A stretch of 47,618 nucleotides of DNA from an uncultured bacterium (GCA_903825255.1 CAIJZZ010000038.1:1-47618), one strand, 5' to 3'; shown: positions 16,309 through 27,321, counted from the first letter of the stretch. The notes: generated by a model not told the origin, from the letters alone. A program made the numbers and translations.

Positions 16309-17109
16309 ATGCCAATTATTGAAGTAAAAAATTTAATAAAAAAGTTTGGAGACTTTACGGCCGTGAAGGATATTTCTTTTAGTGTGGAAAAGGGAGAGAT
16401 TTTTGCATTTCTTGGACCGAATGGAGCCGGGAAATCTACCACTATCAAAATGTTGACTACTTTACTCACCCCTACTAGTGGTTCACTTATTTTAAATAAT
16501 TTTGATGTTTTAAAAAATCCAAATGATGTGCGACATTCTTTTGGTATTGTTTTTCAGGATCCGAGCTTAGATGATGAACTTACCGCTTATGAAAATATGC
16601 AGATTCATGGAGTTCTTTATAAAGTTGAAAAGAAAATATTAATTGAACGTATTAAGCAGTTATTAGAATTTGTCGAATTATGGGATCGCAAAGATAGCTT
16701 TGTGAAAGAATTTTCCGGTGGGATGAAACGCCGTTTAGAAATTGCTCGAGGACTATTACACCATCCAAAAGTTTTATTTTTAGATGAACCAACTCTCGGG
16801 CTTGATCCTCAGACGCGCAATCATATGTGGCAATATTTAAAGGATTTAAATAAAAGTGAGGGGATTACGGTCTTTTTCACCACTCATTATATGGAAGAAG
16901 CCGAAAAAATTGCTGATCGTATTGCGGTAATTGATCATGGGGAAATTGTGGCTTCGGGTACCGTTACTGAATTAAAAGAAAAAACAGAGACTAATACTTT
17001 AGAAGAAGCCTTTTTAAAATTAACTGGAAAAAATATTCGGGCTGATGAAGCAAATGCAACTGACGTGATGAGAATGCGCCATCAAGCTTGGACAAAAAAT
17101 AAAAGATGA
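16309..17109 (+). CDS. ABC transporter ATP-binding protein (DrrA/ABC-2 type)
   Basis: GPNGAGKSTTIKML, FSGGMKRRLEIARGLLHHPKVLFLDEPTLGLDP. Confidence 0.96.
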   Translation: MPIIEVKNLIKKFGDFTAVKDISFSVEKGEIFAFLGPNGAGKSTTIKMLTTLLTPTSGSLILNNFDVLKNPNDVRHSFGIVFQDPSLDDELTAYENMQIHGVLYKVEKKILIERIKQLLEFVELWDRKDSFVKEFSGGMKRRLEIARGLLHHPKVLFLDEPTLGLDPQTRNHMWQYLKDLNKSEGITVFFTTHYMEEAEKIADRIAVIDHGEIVASGTVTELKEKTETNTLEEAFLKLTGKNIRADEANATDVMRMRHQAWTKNKR

Positions 17110-17849
17110 AAATAATTTACGCCTTATGGCTTCGACAATTAAAAAGATATATTCGCTCTAAATCAAGATTGATTGGTTCTTTGGCTCAACCTTTATTTTT
17201 TCTACTAGCACTTGGTTTTGGTTTTGGTCCTGTCTTTTCAAAAGCAGGGGAAGGAAATTATATTCAATTTTTAGTGCCAGGCATTATTGGTATGAGTATT
17301 ATTTTTACTTCTATTTTTTCCGGCATGGAAATTATTTGGGATAAACAATTCGGTTTCTTAAAAGAAACACTGGTGGCACCAGTGTCTCGTTTTAATATTA
17401 TGATCGGAAGAACCTTAGGAGGGGCAACTATTGCCACTATGCAAGGAACTCTCGTTTTATTTTTGTCTTTGATTGCTGGTTTTCGTCCAGTACATTGGGG
17501 ACTTGTTCCCTTAGCAATTTTAGTGATGTTTTTATCCGCTCTTCTTTTTACCGCACTCGGCACAGCGATTGCTTCAAAACTTGACGACATGCAAGGTTTC
17601 CAAATGATTATTAACTTTTTAGTGATGCCTTTATTTTTTCTTTCCGGGGCAATTTTTCCATTAGATAGTGCAGGAGTTTTAGGCACGGTCGCTCGCTTTG
17701 ACCCGCTTTCATATGGAGTGGACGCCTTGCGGCACATACTCTCTGGAGTAAATCATTTTTCACTCGGAATGGATTTTTCAGTTCTTCTGATTCTTATCTT
17801 AATTTTTTTAGGGCTTGGAAGTTATTTTTTCTCAAAAGTTCAAATTTAA
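17106..17849 (+). CDS. ABC-2 type transporter permease (DrrB-like)
   Basis: Six-TM ABC-2 permease overlapping the ATPase stop; FLKETLVAPVSR, LSGAIFPLD. Confidence 0.93.
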   Translation: MKIIYALWLRQLKRYIRSKSRLIGSLAQPLFFLLALGFGFGPVFSKAGEGNYIQFLVPGIIGMSIIFTSIFSGMEIIWDKQFGFLKETLVAPVSRFNIMIGRTLGGATIATMQGTLVLFLSLIAGFRPVHWGLVPLAILVMFLSALLFTALGTAIASKLDDMQGFQMIINFLVMPLFFLSGAIFPLDSAGVLGTVARFDPLSYGVDALRHILSGVNHFSLGMDFSVLLILILIFLGLGSYFFSKVQI

Positions 17850-18568
17850 AGATTTTCTTTCATGCCTAAACTTTCAAGAAAAATATTTAATTCTTTTCCA
17901 TTTATTTCTCGATAAGCATTTGGTTTTAAACTATCTAGTTTGATATTCATAATCCTAATACGTTTTAAATCAGCAATTTCTTGAAAAAGAGCGGAACACA
18001 TACGTCTGATTTGGTGTTTTTTACCTTCCGTTAAGATTATTTTAAAAGTGAAATCATTTATGATTTGTACTTTACATTTTTTGGTTTTATAACCTTCAAT
18101 ATTTACTCCTGCTTCCATTTTTTGTTTGAAATTCGAACGTAATTTATTTGAAGTTTTAACAATATATTCCTTTTCATGGATATATTTTGGATTAAGTAAT
18201 TGGTCAGTGATTCGTCCATCATTCGTTAAAATTATTAGCCCATGTGAATCCTTATCTAAACGTCCAATAGGGAAAACATCTTTTGGCATTTTAGAATTTT
18301 GTATATTTTCTTTTATATCTGTTTCTTTTTCTCCTGGAGAATGGGTGATAATACCAATCGGTTTATGGTAGGCAAAATAAACATAGATTTTAGGATTTTT
18401 ATCACCTTTTATTTCTACTTTATCTTTTTCGTTAATTTTATCTCCCAAGGTAGCCAATTTACCATTAATAAAAACCTTTTTTTCTTTTATTAATTCATCA
18501 GCTCCTCGTCTTGTAGAAATTTTTTTCAAAGCAAGATATTTATTTATACGCATGGGGAATTCGTTCAT
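17846..18568 (-). CDS. S4-domain 23S rRNA pseudouridine synthase (RluB/RluF family)
   Basis: S4 RINKYLALKKISTRRGADELIKEKKVFINGK; PIGRLDKDSHGLIILTNDG; EGKKHQIRRMC. Confidence 0.95.
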   Translation of the reverse strand: MNEFPMRINKYLALKKISTRRGADELIKEKKVFINGKLATLGDKINEKDKVEIKGDKNPKIYVYFAYHKPIGIITHSPGEKETDIKENIQNSKMPKDVFPIGRLDKDSHGLIILTNDGRITDQLLNPKYIHEKEYIVKTSNKLRSNFKQKMEAGVNIEGYKTKKCKVQIINDFTFKIILTEGKKHQIRRMCSALFQEIADLKRIRIMNIKLDSLKPNAYREINGKELNIFLESLGMKENL

Positions 18569-18652
18569 ACCTCTACATTAGCACAAAAAGTTAAATTGCT
18601 TTAATAATTCTAAATTTGGTTTTTTAACTAAAAACTGTTAATCTAAAAGAAT

Positions 18653-18724
18653 CCTCTCGTCGTTCAATGGATAGGACGTAACTTTGCGGAAGTTATGATG
18701 CAGGTTCGATTCCTGCCGAGAGGA
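18653..18724 (+). tRNA. tRNA-Arg (anticodon GCG)
   Basis: CCTCTCG TC GTTC AATGGATA GGAC G TAACT TTGCGGA AGTTA TGATG CAGG TTCGATTC CTGC CGAGAGG A: all four stems pair; anticodon positions 34-36 are GCG. Confidence 0.9.
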
Positions 18725-18727
18725 CAA

Positions 18728-19231
18728 TTAAAATCCTAAAGATTCCATTATTTTTTCAGATATATGTTCGTGCATTTCTTCTTCCGGTAGTTGATTTGAA
18801 AGCATTATATTTTTTATTTCATTTACAGAAGATTCTTCTATTGGCAGACTAATTATCGGCATAAAGATCCTTTCTGATTTTATAAAAAGTGTTGGATTTT
18901 TTTCTGTTTGCACCCAGAAGGATTTTATTTTTTCATATGGATAAAGGCGATTTTTTATCATTAAGCCTTTTTGATTTATTTCATAATGAACCATTTCTGG
19001 TTTTTTAACAGCAAAAACTGCAATTAAAATACCGCTTAAAATAATAAGTATTGCAAAAAAATAATTTTGGTAAATTATGGAAGTGACAGAAATAGCGACT
19101 ACAATAATTCCAAGAGCCCAGAACCAATCAGTGTTGCGTTCTTTTTCTTCATACTCTAAATGAGACCATTCTAATTTTTCATTTGAATCCATTACTTGTA
19201 TTATATCAAATAATTTAAAATAAAAATACAA
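18728..19231 (-). CDS. Two-TM membrane protein with a PH-like cytosolic part
   Basis: WFWALGIIVVAISVTSIIYQNYFFAILIILSGILIAVFAV then a beta-rich domain; no precise family assigned. Confidence 0.55.
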   Translation of the reverse strand: MYFYFKLFDIIQVMDSNEKLEWSHLEYEEKERNTDWFWALGIIVVAISVTSIIYQNYFFAILIILSGILIAVFAVKKPEMVHYEINQKGLMIKNRLYPYEKIKSFWVQTEKNPTLFIKSERIFMPIISLPIEESSVNEIKNIMLSNQLPEEEMHEHISEKIMESLGF

Positions 19232-19352
19232 GCAAGAAGTTATTCACAACCATAGCTATTATTATAGCTGTTTTATTTTATAATCTTTCCTTTTTGTGTG
19301 TTATAATTAATTAGTCTTTGGTTATTAAAATAATCGATAATTTATTTCATAT

Positions 19353-20732
19353 ATGAAAAGTAATAAAAAAATTGTATTTATCTGTATTACTATTATTGTT
19401 CTTTGTTTTTTTTATCTGATAGTCTCTGGAAAAATAAATCTTTCCGGAAATAAAAAAGAAGAAGTAGCTATAACTCCAGTGAACACAAAAATAATTGGTT
19501 CTGTTTCAAATGCTGTTGTTAATAATATAACCTCTAATGAGGCGACAGTTAATTGGACGACTAATGTTCCAGCTACCAGTCAGGTTTCTTACGGAAGTAC
19601 TTCTATTTTAAGGTCTCCCACTAAGTCTTATGAATTATCGACTCCTGTTGATCAAAAATTTACCACAAACCATATTATTATTTTAAAAAATTTAAAACCA
19701 AGATCTCAAATTTTTTATCAAATAATTTCTGTGGACCAAAAAGGTCAAAAAATGCCATTAGTTGAACGTTCGTTTGTAACCCAAGGCTCTATTGGTTCTA
19801 ATATTCCTAAAACTACTCAAACAACTACTACCGTTATTAAAAAACCAGTTGTAAAAACAACTACTACAGTTACACATACTACTATTCCTTCTACTACCAC
19901 CCCTTCTTCTGCTTCTTTAGTTATTTCTTCTGTTTCAGCAAAAAATATAACTTCCACCGGAGCGACAATTGAGTGGAAGACAAATATAGTTGGGACGAGT
20001 CAAGTTTTATTTGGTACCGCTAGCGGTATTTATTTATCTTCTACGGTTACAGATAATAATTTAACTACAGCCCACAGTGTTTCACTTAGCGGTCTTTTGG
20101 CTAATAAAAAGATTTATTATCAAGTTGTTTCTGTAGATGAAAAAGGTAATAAAGTTATTTCAAAAGAAAATTCTTTTCAGGTTGCCACTGTTTCAATTAC
20201 TGGTACACCCAAAGTTGAATTTAATTCTTTAAATTATGGAGTCGGAGTTACTATTTCTTGGAATACAAATGTTTCTTCTTCGAGCAAAATTATTTATGGA
20301 AGTGCAAGTTCTCTTAATGGTTCCTATGATAGTAGCACTTCTTTAGATAGTGTTTTGGCTACTAGTCATAGTCTTAAATTAATAAATCTGAATGCTGGTG
20401 TTAAATATTATTATAGAATAATTGCTACTGATGCTGAGGGAACTAAATTAACCTCTACAGAATATACTTTTACTACACCAATTTCTAGTAACATAACTCA
20501 AAGTGTTTCTTCAAATAGTGTCACTATTCAGTGGACTACTGCTACTCCAACCAATGGTAAGGTAATATTTGGCACGATTTCCGGCTCTTATCCATTATCT
20601 TCACAGTTAGTTAGCTCTTTAGTTACTTATCATTCGATTACCATTAGCGGGCTTCAATCAAATACTAAATATTTTTATGAAGTTGTTTCTGGTTCTTCAA
20701 CTTCAGAAGAACATAGCTTTATAACTCCTTAA
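19353..20732 (+). CDS. Secreted/anchored protein with four fibronectin type III-like repeats
   Basis: N-terminal TM anchor; repeated ITSNEATVNWTTNVPATSQVSYGS...HIIILKNLKPRSQIFYQIISVDQKG units; Thr-rich linker. Confidence 0.85.
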   Translation: MKSNKKIVFICITIIVLCFFYLIVSGKINLSGNKKEEVAITPVNTKIIGSVSNAVVNNITSNEATVNWTTNVPATSQVSYGSTSILRSPTKSYELSTPVDQKFTTNHIIILKNLKPRSQIFYQIISVDQKGQKMPLVERSFVTQGSIGSNIPKTTQTTTTVIKKPVVKTTTTVTHTTIPSTTTPSSASLVISSVSAKNITSTGATIEWKTNIVGTSQVLFGTASGIYLSSTVTDNNLTTAHSVSLSGLLANKKIYYQVVSVDEKGNKVISKENSFQVATVSITGTPKVEFNSLNYGVGVTISWNTNVSSSSKIIYGSASSLNGSYDSSTSLDSVLATSHSLKLINLNAGVKYYYRIIATDAEGTKLTSTEYTFTTPISSNITQSVSSNSVTIQWTTATPTNGKVIFGTISGSYPLSSQLVSSLVTYHSITISGLQSNTKYFYEVVSGSSTSEEHSFITP

Positions 20733-20790
20733 CGATTAAAAATAAAGCTTTTACCGCTAATTATTTTGTGATATAGTATAATACAAAGGT

Positions 20791-21174
20791 ATGGAAAATA
20801 AAAAGAAAATCCTTGTAGGAGAAGATGAAAAGGCAATTGCTTTAGCTCTAGAACATAAATTAACCCACGAAGGTTTTGATGTAGTTTTAGCTGAGAATGG
20901 AGAGCAAGTTTTGCAAAAATTAGAAAAAGATAAATTTGATCTTTTACTTTTAGATTTGATTATGCCCAAGATGGACGGTTTTGCTGTGCTTAAAGAAATC
21001 AAAGAAAAAAATATTGTTTTACCGGTCATTATAACTTCAAATTTAGGACAAGAAGAAGATAAAAATCGAGTCAAAAATTTCGGAGTTGCTGATTATTTAA
21101 TTAAATCCAATGTTTCAATTATGGAAATCGTACTTAAAATTAAGGAATTTTTAGATATTAAAAAAAATGACTAA
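20791..21174 (+). CDS. Response regulator receiver-domain protein
   Basis: ILVGEDE, LLLLDLIMPKMDGFAVL, VIITSN, DYLIKSN. Confidence 0.94.
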   Translation: MENKKKILVGEDEKAIALALEHKLTHEGFDVVLAENGEQVLQKLEKDKFDLLLLDLIMPKMDGFAVLKEIKEKNIVLPVIITSNLGQEEDKNRVKNFGVADYLIKSNVSIMEIVLKIKEFLDIKKND

Positions 21175-22822
21175 TGAAGAAATAAAAAAAATATTATTGG
21201 AAGGTAATTATATAACCCCAGAAGATATTACTCGTGCGGAGAAAAATATGAATAAAGGGGGTTCTTTGGTTGATTATCTTATTGATGAAGGGATTATCAC
21301 TGTTTCTATTTTTGGCCAAGCCACAGCCGAATTTTTTCAAGTCCCATATACTAATCTAGGTTCTTATCCATTATCTAAAAATGACATTATCAAAATTCCT
21401 GAAGATATAGCTAAAAAATTCAAAGTAGTTGTTGTGACTGATGCACCAGAAGAAGTAGTAGTAGCCACAGATAATCCTAAAGAGGTAGAATTAATAAAAG
21501 CACTTGAACTTATTTTCAAGAAAAAAAAGATTACCATTACTTATGCACTACCAGAATCTATTACGAACCTTTTTGTTGCTTATCAGAAACCATTAGAGAC
21601 TCGTTTTTCTAAAATTATTGAAGGAAATACCCGTGTTGCCCCTGAAATAATTGATGAAATTATTGGAGATGCTATTAATTTAAATGCTTCTGATATTCAC
21701 ATTGAACCATTAACCGATGAGGTTGTTATTCGTTTTCGTATTGATGGAGTAATGCAAGAAGCAGGACGTATTAAAAAACAATTTTACGAAAATATTTTAA
21801 ACCGTATAAAAGTGCAAGGTAAATTGCGTATCGATGAACATTATGGAGCTCAGGACGGCTCGATTCGTTACCAACAAAAAGATAAAAAATATATAGATAT
21901 GCGTATTTCTATAATTCCGACGATCGATGGAGAAAAAATTGTAATCCGTTTATTGGGAGAATATGTCAGGGGATTGGAAACGGGAGATTTAGGTCTTTCT
22001 AAGGATGATGAAAATATAATAAATGAAGCAGCTAGAAAACCTTTTGGTATGATTTTAGTTACTGGTCCAACTGGGGCTGGTAAAAGTACTACATTATACG
22101 CTCTGGTTCGATCCTTAAATAGTCCTAGGGTGAACATTACCACTATTGAAGATCCAGTCGAATATCGAATTACGGGGGTAAACCAAGTACAAGTAAATCC
22201 ATTAACGAATTTAACTTTTGCAAAAGGGCTTCGTTCTATTGTGCGACAAGATCCAGATATAGTACTAGTCGGTGAAATTCGAGATACGGAAACAGCCGAA
22301 ATCGCAGTGAATGCTGCTTTGACTGGGCATCTACTACTATCTACTTTTCATGCCAATGATGCTGCGACAGCAATTCCAAGATTGCTCAATATGGGCATTG
22401 AACCATTTTTGTTAGCCTCAACTCTTGAATTAATTGTTGCTCAAAGATTGGTTAGACGTATTTGTATGCACTGTCGATATAGTGTCACTATTCCAAAAAC
22501 TCAATTAATTAAAAAGTTTAAACAAGCTCAAAATTATTTTGAAGAAGAAAACGTGACTCTATATGAAGGGAAGGGTTGTGAAGAATGTAATAACACAGGC
22601 TATATTGGACGTACTGGAATTTTTGAGTTTATTAAAATTACACCTGAAATCCAAAACTTAATACTTACTAATCCTGCATCTGGTCAGGTTTGGACAGAAG
22701 CACGCAAGAGCGGAACTCAAAATTTATTTGAAGACGGTATTGATAAAGTAAAAAATGGTATAACTACTATCGATGAATTGCTTCGTGTGGCCGAACCATC
22801 TAGGGACTATCTTTCTAAATAG
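21167..22822 (+). CDS. pilB: Type IV pilus assembly ATPase PilB/GspE
   Basis: ASDIHIEP, GPTGAGKSTTLYALVR, TIEDPVEYRI, RQDPDIVLVGEIRDTETAEIAVNAALTGHLLLSTFHANDA, tetra-Cys motif. Confidence 0.97.
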   Translation: MTNEEIKKILLEGNYITPEDITRAEKNMNKGGSLVDYLIDEGIITVSIFGQATAEFFQVPYTNLGSYPLSKNDIIKIPEDIAKKFKVVVVTDAPEEVVVATDNPKEVELIKALELIFKKKKITITYALPESITNLFVAYQKPLETRFSKIIEGNTRVAPEIIDEIIGDAINLNASDIHIEPLTDEVVIRFRIDGVMQEAGRIKKQFYENILNRIKVQGKLRIDEHYGAQDGSIRYQQKDKKYIDMRISIIPTIDGEKIVIRLLGEYVRGLETGDLGLSKDDENIINEAARKPFGMILVTGPTGAGKSTTLYALVRSLNSPRVNITTIEDPVEYRITGVNQVQVNPLTNLTFAKGLRSIVRQDPDIVLVGEIRDTETAEIAVNAALTGHLLLSTFHANDAATAIPRLLNMGIEPFLLASTLELIVAQRLVRRICMHCRYSVTIPKTQLIKKFKQAQNYFEEENVTLYEGKGCEECNNTGYIGRTGIFEFIKITPEIQNLILTNPASGQVWTEARKSGTQNLFEDGIDKVKNGITTIDELLRVAEPSRDYLSK

Positions 22823-22854
22823 AAAATTTTAATAGATTAAAATTTAAGTATAGA

Positions 22855-23940
22855 ATGAAAAAAAATTTTAAAAGAAACCTTGAAATATATTTAGGAATGG
22901 CTCACGGCAAGGAAGCCGTTATAGAAAGTTTAAGCTTTCTGGTTTCTTCAGGTATGCCAATTGCTGAATCTCTTCGTTCTATTGAACTGGAATTACCAAA
23001 TAGTTTCATGAAAAAAATTGTTATCGAAACCCGAAAAAATGTCGAAGACGGTATGTCTTTAAGTGCTGCCTTTTTAGAAACTGGTATTTTTAATGCGCAT
23101 TCAATTTCGCTTATTAAAAACGGAGAAGATTCAGGAACCCTCGCTCAAAATTTGCATGTGATTGCTGAACAATATGCTAAAAATGAAGTATTTAAATCTC
23201 GCTTGCAATCAGCTTTAATGTATCCGATTATTGTCGTGGTGGTGACTATGATTGTGGGCCTCGGAGTGGCTTGGTTTGTCCTACCCAAGTTGGCTACAGT
23301 GTTTAATCAATTACAAGTAAAATTGCCTTTAATTACAAAAATATTTATTGGTTTTGGAGAATTTTTAAATCAATACGGTACTACGGTGATACCTATTGTT
23401 ATTCTAGTTGCTGTAGTAGCAATCTATTTCCTTTTCTATAATAAGCAAACCAGTTTTATCGGCCAAATTATATTTTTTTCTCTTCCAGGTGTTTCAAAAT
23501 TAATCAAAGAACTTGAAATTTCTCGTTTTGGTTATTTATTAGGAACTTTGACTAAAGCTGGATTACCATTTTTACAGGCGATTGAATCAGCCCGAGAATC
23601 CACCCTCTCACCTTTTTACAAAAAATTCTATGATTATTTACATAAAAGCATTGAAGAAGGAAAATCATTTGACGAAGCTTTTAAAGAATATGAAAAAACA
23701 AGTACCTTGTTACCAGCTTCGATTCAGAGAATGATAGTCACGGGAGAAGAGTCCGGCAATCTTTCAGAAATTTTGATTGGAATTGGAGTTTCTTATGAAG
23801 CGAGAACTGAAGTAACTAGTAAAAATCTAACTGTTGCCCTAGAACCAATTTTACTTGTTTTGATTTGGGGTGGGGTAGTGCTCGTAGCCCTAGCAGTTAT
23901 TTTACCGGTTTATAGTTTAGTAGGAAATTTAAATCGTTAA
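22855..23940 (+). CDS. pilC: Type IV pilus inner-membrane platform PilC/GspF
   Basis: Two T2SF domains: LVSSGMPIAESLRSIE..., SALMYPIIVVVVT, GTLTKAGLPFLQAIE..., SALMYP/EPILLVLIWGGVV. Confidence 0.95.
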   Translation: MKKNFKRNLEIYLGMAHGKEAVIESLSFLVSSGMPIAESLRSIELELPNSFMKKIVIETRKNVEDGMSLSAAFLETGIFNAHSISLIKNGEDSGTLAQNLHVIAEQYAKNEVFKSRLQSALMYPIIVVVVTMIVGLGVAWFVLPKLATVFNQLQVKLPLITKIFIGFGEFLNQYGTTVIPIVILVAVVAIYFLFYNKQTSFIGQIIFFSLPGVSKLIKELEISRFGYLLGTLTKAGLPFLQAIESARESTLSPFYKKFYDYLHKSIEEGKSFDEAFKEYEKTSTLLPASIQRMIVTGEESGNLSEILIGIGVSYEARTEVTSKNLTVALEPILLVLIWGGVVLVALAVILPVYSLVGNLNR

Positions 23941-23946
23941 TTAAAT

Positions 23947-26900
23947 ATGTATCTTTATATAAAAAAAATTTCTCTTTTATTTAAAAAATCAAAAGGGTTT
24001 ACGCTTCTAGAAATACTTTTAGTCTTGGCCATTATTGCGATTTTGACAGCGGTTGTGATTCCGATTTCCCAAACTGTTTTTACTCAAAGTAATTTGACAA
24101 TATCTGCTCAAAATATTCAGTCAGATTTAAATCGTGCTTATACTTATGCTCGAGCTGGTAAAAATGATTCAGATTGGGGAGTACATATAGGATTAAAAGA
24201 GGAAGGAGCAATCTCGAATTGTGGAGGAAATAATGGAGGATTACAATTATTATTAAATTCATCTCGAGAAATATTAAAAACAAAAAAAGCGCTGGCTGCG
24301 CTGGGTCAAGGTGGTGGAATTGGATCCATTAATTCTATTTTTTCTGTGACACTTTTTTCAGGTTCTGAATATGACCCTGCTAATACAAATTGCTTAAATG
24401 AAACATATGATTTGCCTCCTAATATTACCTTAGGCGGTACGTTATCAGGTCAAAATATAAATGGGGATGTTTTTATTTCTGATGTTGTTTTTACTAAAGG
24501 CTCTGGTACGCCAAGTATTCCGAATTTAACTGACACTATTACTCTAACTTCAGAGCAAGGGATTGTAAAAATACTCACAATTAATTCTAAAGGAGTAGTA
24601 AATTTAAAAGATGGAGTAATCACCCCAACTTTTACTTTTGATCCGAATTGGCAAAATAATACTGAGTTAAATCAACCATTTAATATAGCGACCGATTCTA
24701 GTCACAATGTTTATGTAGTTGACCGTTTAAATAATCTCATTCAAAAATTTGATTCCTCAGGAACTTTTATTACAAGTTGGGGTGGTGATGCAGGTATTGG
24801 TAGTTTAAATAGACCACAAGGTATTGCCATTGATTCGGCTAATAATATTTATGTGGTAGATACATTCAATAATCGCATCCAAAAATTTGATTCTTCTGGA
24901 AATTTTATTACTAGCTGGGGTAGTAGTGGAATAGGAGAAGGAGAATTTAGTCGTCCATCAGGAATTGCTATTGATTCAAATAATAATATTTATGTAGGAG
25001 ATTCTGGTAATAATCGCGTCCAAAAATTTGATTCTTCTGGTACATATATTACCCAGTTTAGCTACGGCTGTTTAAGTGATTTAAGGATGAAGAAATTTAA
25101 TTCTTTATTTGCTTTTTTTTCTGAATATAATTTAGGTTTCTTAAATTTTAACATACCTAAAGCCGAGGCATTCTCTGCACTAATTTCCGCTTATGGCAAT
25201 CTAGCACTTGATTCAGCAAATAATGTTTATGTAGTAGCTAGTAGTAGTTGCATTAATAAATTTACTTCTTCCGGAAGTCCATTGGGTGAATTAAATAATT
25301 TAGCTCAAGATGGTGAAGAATCTATTTTATTATCAGGTATTACAATGGACTCTTCAAATAATCTTTATGTAACAGATCTAGCTAATAATAATATTAAAAT
25401 GTTTAGTCCCTCAGGAACTTTTATTACTAGTTGGGGGACTTATGGTTCTGGAGAAAATGAATTTAATTCACCAAGAGGGATTGCTTTTGATCCAGCGAGC
25501 ACAATTTATGTAGCAGACACTGGGAACAATCGTATTCAAAAGTTTACTAAGGGTTCATCTGGTGGATTGCCTATTGGAAATATTAACAATACTTTTACTT
25601 TAACTTATTCTGCGGGAGCAAAGGGTTCTATCTCTGGAACAACTCGACAAACTGTGAATTCAGGGGCAGATGGTATTTCTGTGTTTGCTGTTGCTAATTC
25701 AGGGTATCACTTTATTTCTTGGAGTGATAGTGTCACAGATAATCCTCGTACTGATACAAATGTTAATCATGATATTTCTGTGTCAGCAACTTTTGTTGCT
25801 GATCAACAATTTACTCTTGCTTATACTGCTGGAGCAAATGGTTCTATCTCTGGAACAACTCCACAGACGGTAAATTCTGGAGGAGATGGTACTGCCATTA
25901 CAGCTGTGCCCGATGAAGGTTATCGTTTTGTAAATTGGAGCGATGGGTCAACATCTAATCCCAGGACAGACACAAATATTGTTTCAGATATTTTTGTTGT
26001 TGCAAATTTTTCTCAATACACTAATGCTTATATACAATCAATTACTGCTGCCCTTGTTCCAATATGTCCTTTTGAAACTACTACAATTAGTGCTAATGGG
26101 GTATTAGGTACTAACGCCGTTATGACATGGTGGACTGGCAGTGGAGGAACAGGAACAAATCTAGGGCATCTCAATCCGTTGACTGTAGGTCCTGGAACTT
26201 ATTATGCGAGAGTGACTGCTGATTATGGGGTACCCGTGGAATCATCTATAACCGTTTCAACTAAACCAGCTAATTTGTGTAACCATACTCTCACTTATAC
26301 TGCTGGAGCTAATGGAAGAGTGACTGGCACAACCCCACAAATAGTAACTCATGGCACTGGTGGCACAGCGGTTAATGCTATTCCAGATTCTTGTTATACC
26401 TTCGTTTCTTGGAGTGATGGCTCAACTTCTAACCCCCGCACTGATACAAATGTAGTTGGCAACATTTCAGTTACTGCAAATTTTTCGATGATTAATTCAT
26501 TTGCTGGTGGTTCTGGAACTACAGAAGACCCATTCCAAGTAGCAAATGCAAATCAACTTAATGCCATTAATAATTCATGTTTCTTGCACTTAAAATTCAT
26601 ACAAACTGCCGATATCGATATGAATATCGCACCGTACAATACGGGTGCTGGTTTTACCCCAATTGGTTTTACCCCAATTGAGGGGAGTGTGTATTTTTAT
26701 GGAACTTATAATGGGAATGGTTATAAGATAAGTAATCTTTATATTAATTCTCCCCAAATGTATCCAGTTGGTTTATTTAATGTAATTTCAGGAGCAATGT
26801 TGTCTAATATTAAATTACAAAACGTGGATATTACTGGCTACCAAGATGTAGGCGGATTGGTTGGAATAAACGATTCTTCTTCCTTAATTTCTAATAGTTA

Positions 26901-27321
26901 TTCTACTGGTGTAGTGAGGGGTGGGGTGCAGGTGGGGGGGTTGGTTGGATTGAACCGAGCAACTATTTCGAATAGTTATTCTAGGGTTAATGTAACTGCT
27001 ACCACAAGTGAGAATAGTTATTCTGGTGGATTAATTGGTGGTAGTTACGGTTCATCATCTGTGTCAAATAGTTATTCTACTGGCGTGGTAATTGGAGATG
27101 CTTATTGGGCGCATGGGTTTATCGGAATTAATTCCGGAGGAAGTGCTTCTAATAATTTTTATGACTTAAATACTTCTGGTCATTCAGACGAGTCAGGAGC
27201 AACACCAGAGACGACTTCCTGGATGAAAAATGCTCAGAATTTTATAGATAACGGTTGGAATTTTTCAACGATCTGGGATATTAATGGAGCTATAAATAAT
27301 GGCTACCCATTCTTAAGATAA
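23947..27321 (+). CDS. Giant prepilin-like protein (GspH/FimT-position) with NHL repeats, InlB-like repeats and GLUG motifs
   Basis: KSKGFTLLEILLVLAIIAILTAVVIPI (class III prepilin signal, E5); IQKFDSSGNFITSWGS...GIAIDSANNIYVVDT repeats; YTAGANGSISGTTPQTVNSGGDGTAITAVPDEGYRFVNWSDGS repeats; NSYSTGVVRGGVQVGGLVGLN. Confidence 0.9.
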   Translation: MYLYIKKISLLFKKSKGFTLLEILLVLAIIAILTAVVIPISQTVFTQSNLTISAQNIQSDLNRAYTYARAGKNDSDWGVHIGLKEEGAISNCGGNNGGLQLLLNSSREILKTKKALAALGQGGGIGSINSIFSVTLFSGSEYDPANTNCLNETYDLPPNITLGGTLSGQNINGDVFISDVVFTKGSGTPSIPNLTDTITLTSEQGIVKILTINSKGVVNLKDGVITPTFTFDPNWQNNTELNQPFNIATDSSHNVYVVDRLNNLIQKFDSSGTFITSWGGDAGIGSLNRPQGIAIDSANNIYVVDTFNNRIQKFDSSGNFITSWGSSGIGEGEFSRPSGIAIDSNNNIYVGDSGNNRVQKFDSSGTYITQFSYGCLSDLRMKKFNSLFAFFSEYNLGFLNFNIPKAEAFSALISAYGNLALDSANNVYVVASSSCINKFTSSGSPLGELNNLAQDGEESILLSGITMDSSNNLYVTDLANNNIKMFSPSGTFITSWGTYGSGENEFNSPRGIAFDPASTIYVADTGNNRIQKFTKGSSGGLPIGNINNTFTLTYSAGAKGSISGTTRQTVNSGADGISVFAVANSGYHFISWSDSVTDNPRTDTNVNHDISVSATFVADQQFTLAYTAGANGSISGTTPQTVNSGGDGTAITAVPDEGYRFVNWSDGSTSNPRTDTNIVSDIFVVANFSQYTNAYIQSITAALVPICPFETTTISANGVLGTNAVMTWWTGSGGTGTNLGHLNPLTVGPGTYYARVTADYGVPVESSITVSTKPANLCNHTLTYTAGANGRVTGTTPQIVTHGTGGTAVNAIPDSCYTFVSWSDGSTSNPRTDTNVVGNISVTANFSMINSFAGGSGTTEDPFQVANANQLNAINNSCFLHLKFIQTADIDMNIAPYNTGAGFTPIGFTPIEGSVYFYGTYNGNGYKISNLYINSPQMYPVGLFNVISGAMLSNIKLQNVDITGYQDVGGLVGINDSSSLISNSYSTGVVRGGVQVGGLVGLNRATISNSYSRVNVTATTSENSYSGGLIGGSYGSSSVSNSYSTGVVIGDAYWAHGFIGINSGGSASNNFYDLNTSGHSDESGATPETTSWMKNAQNFIDNGWNFSTIWDINGAINNGYPFLR

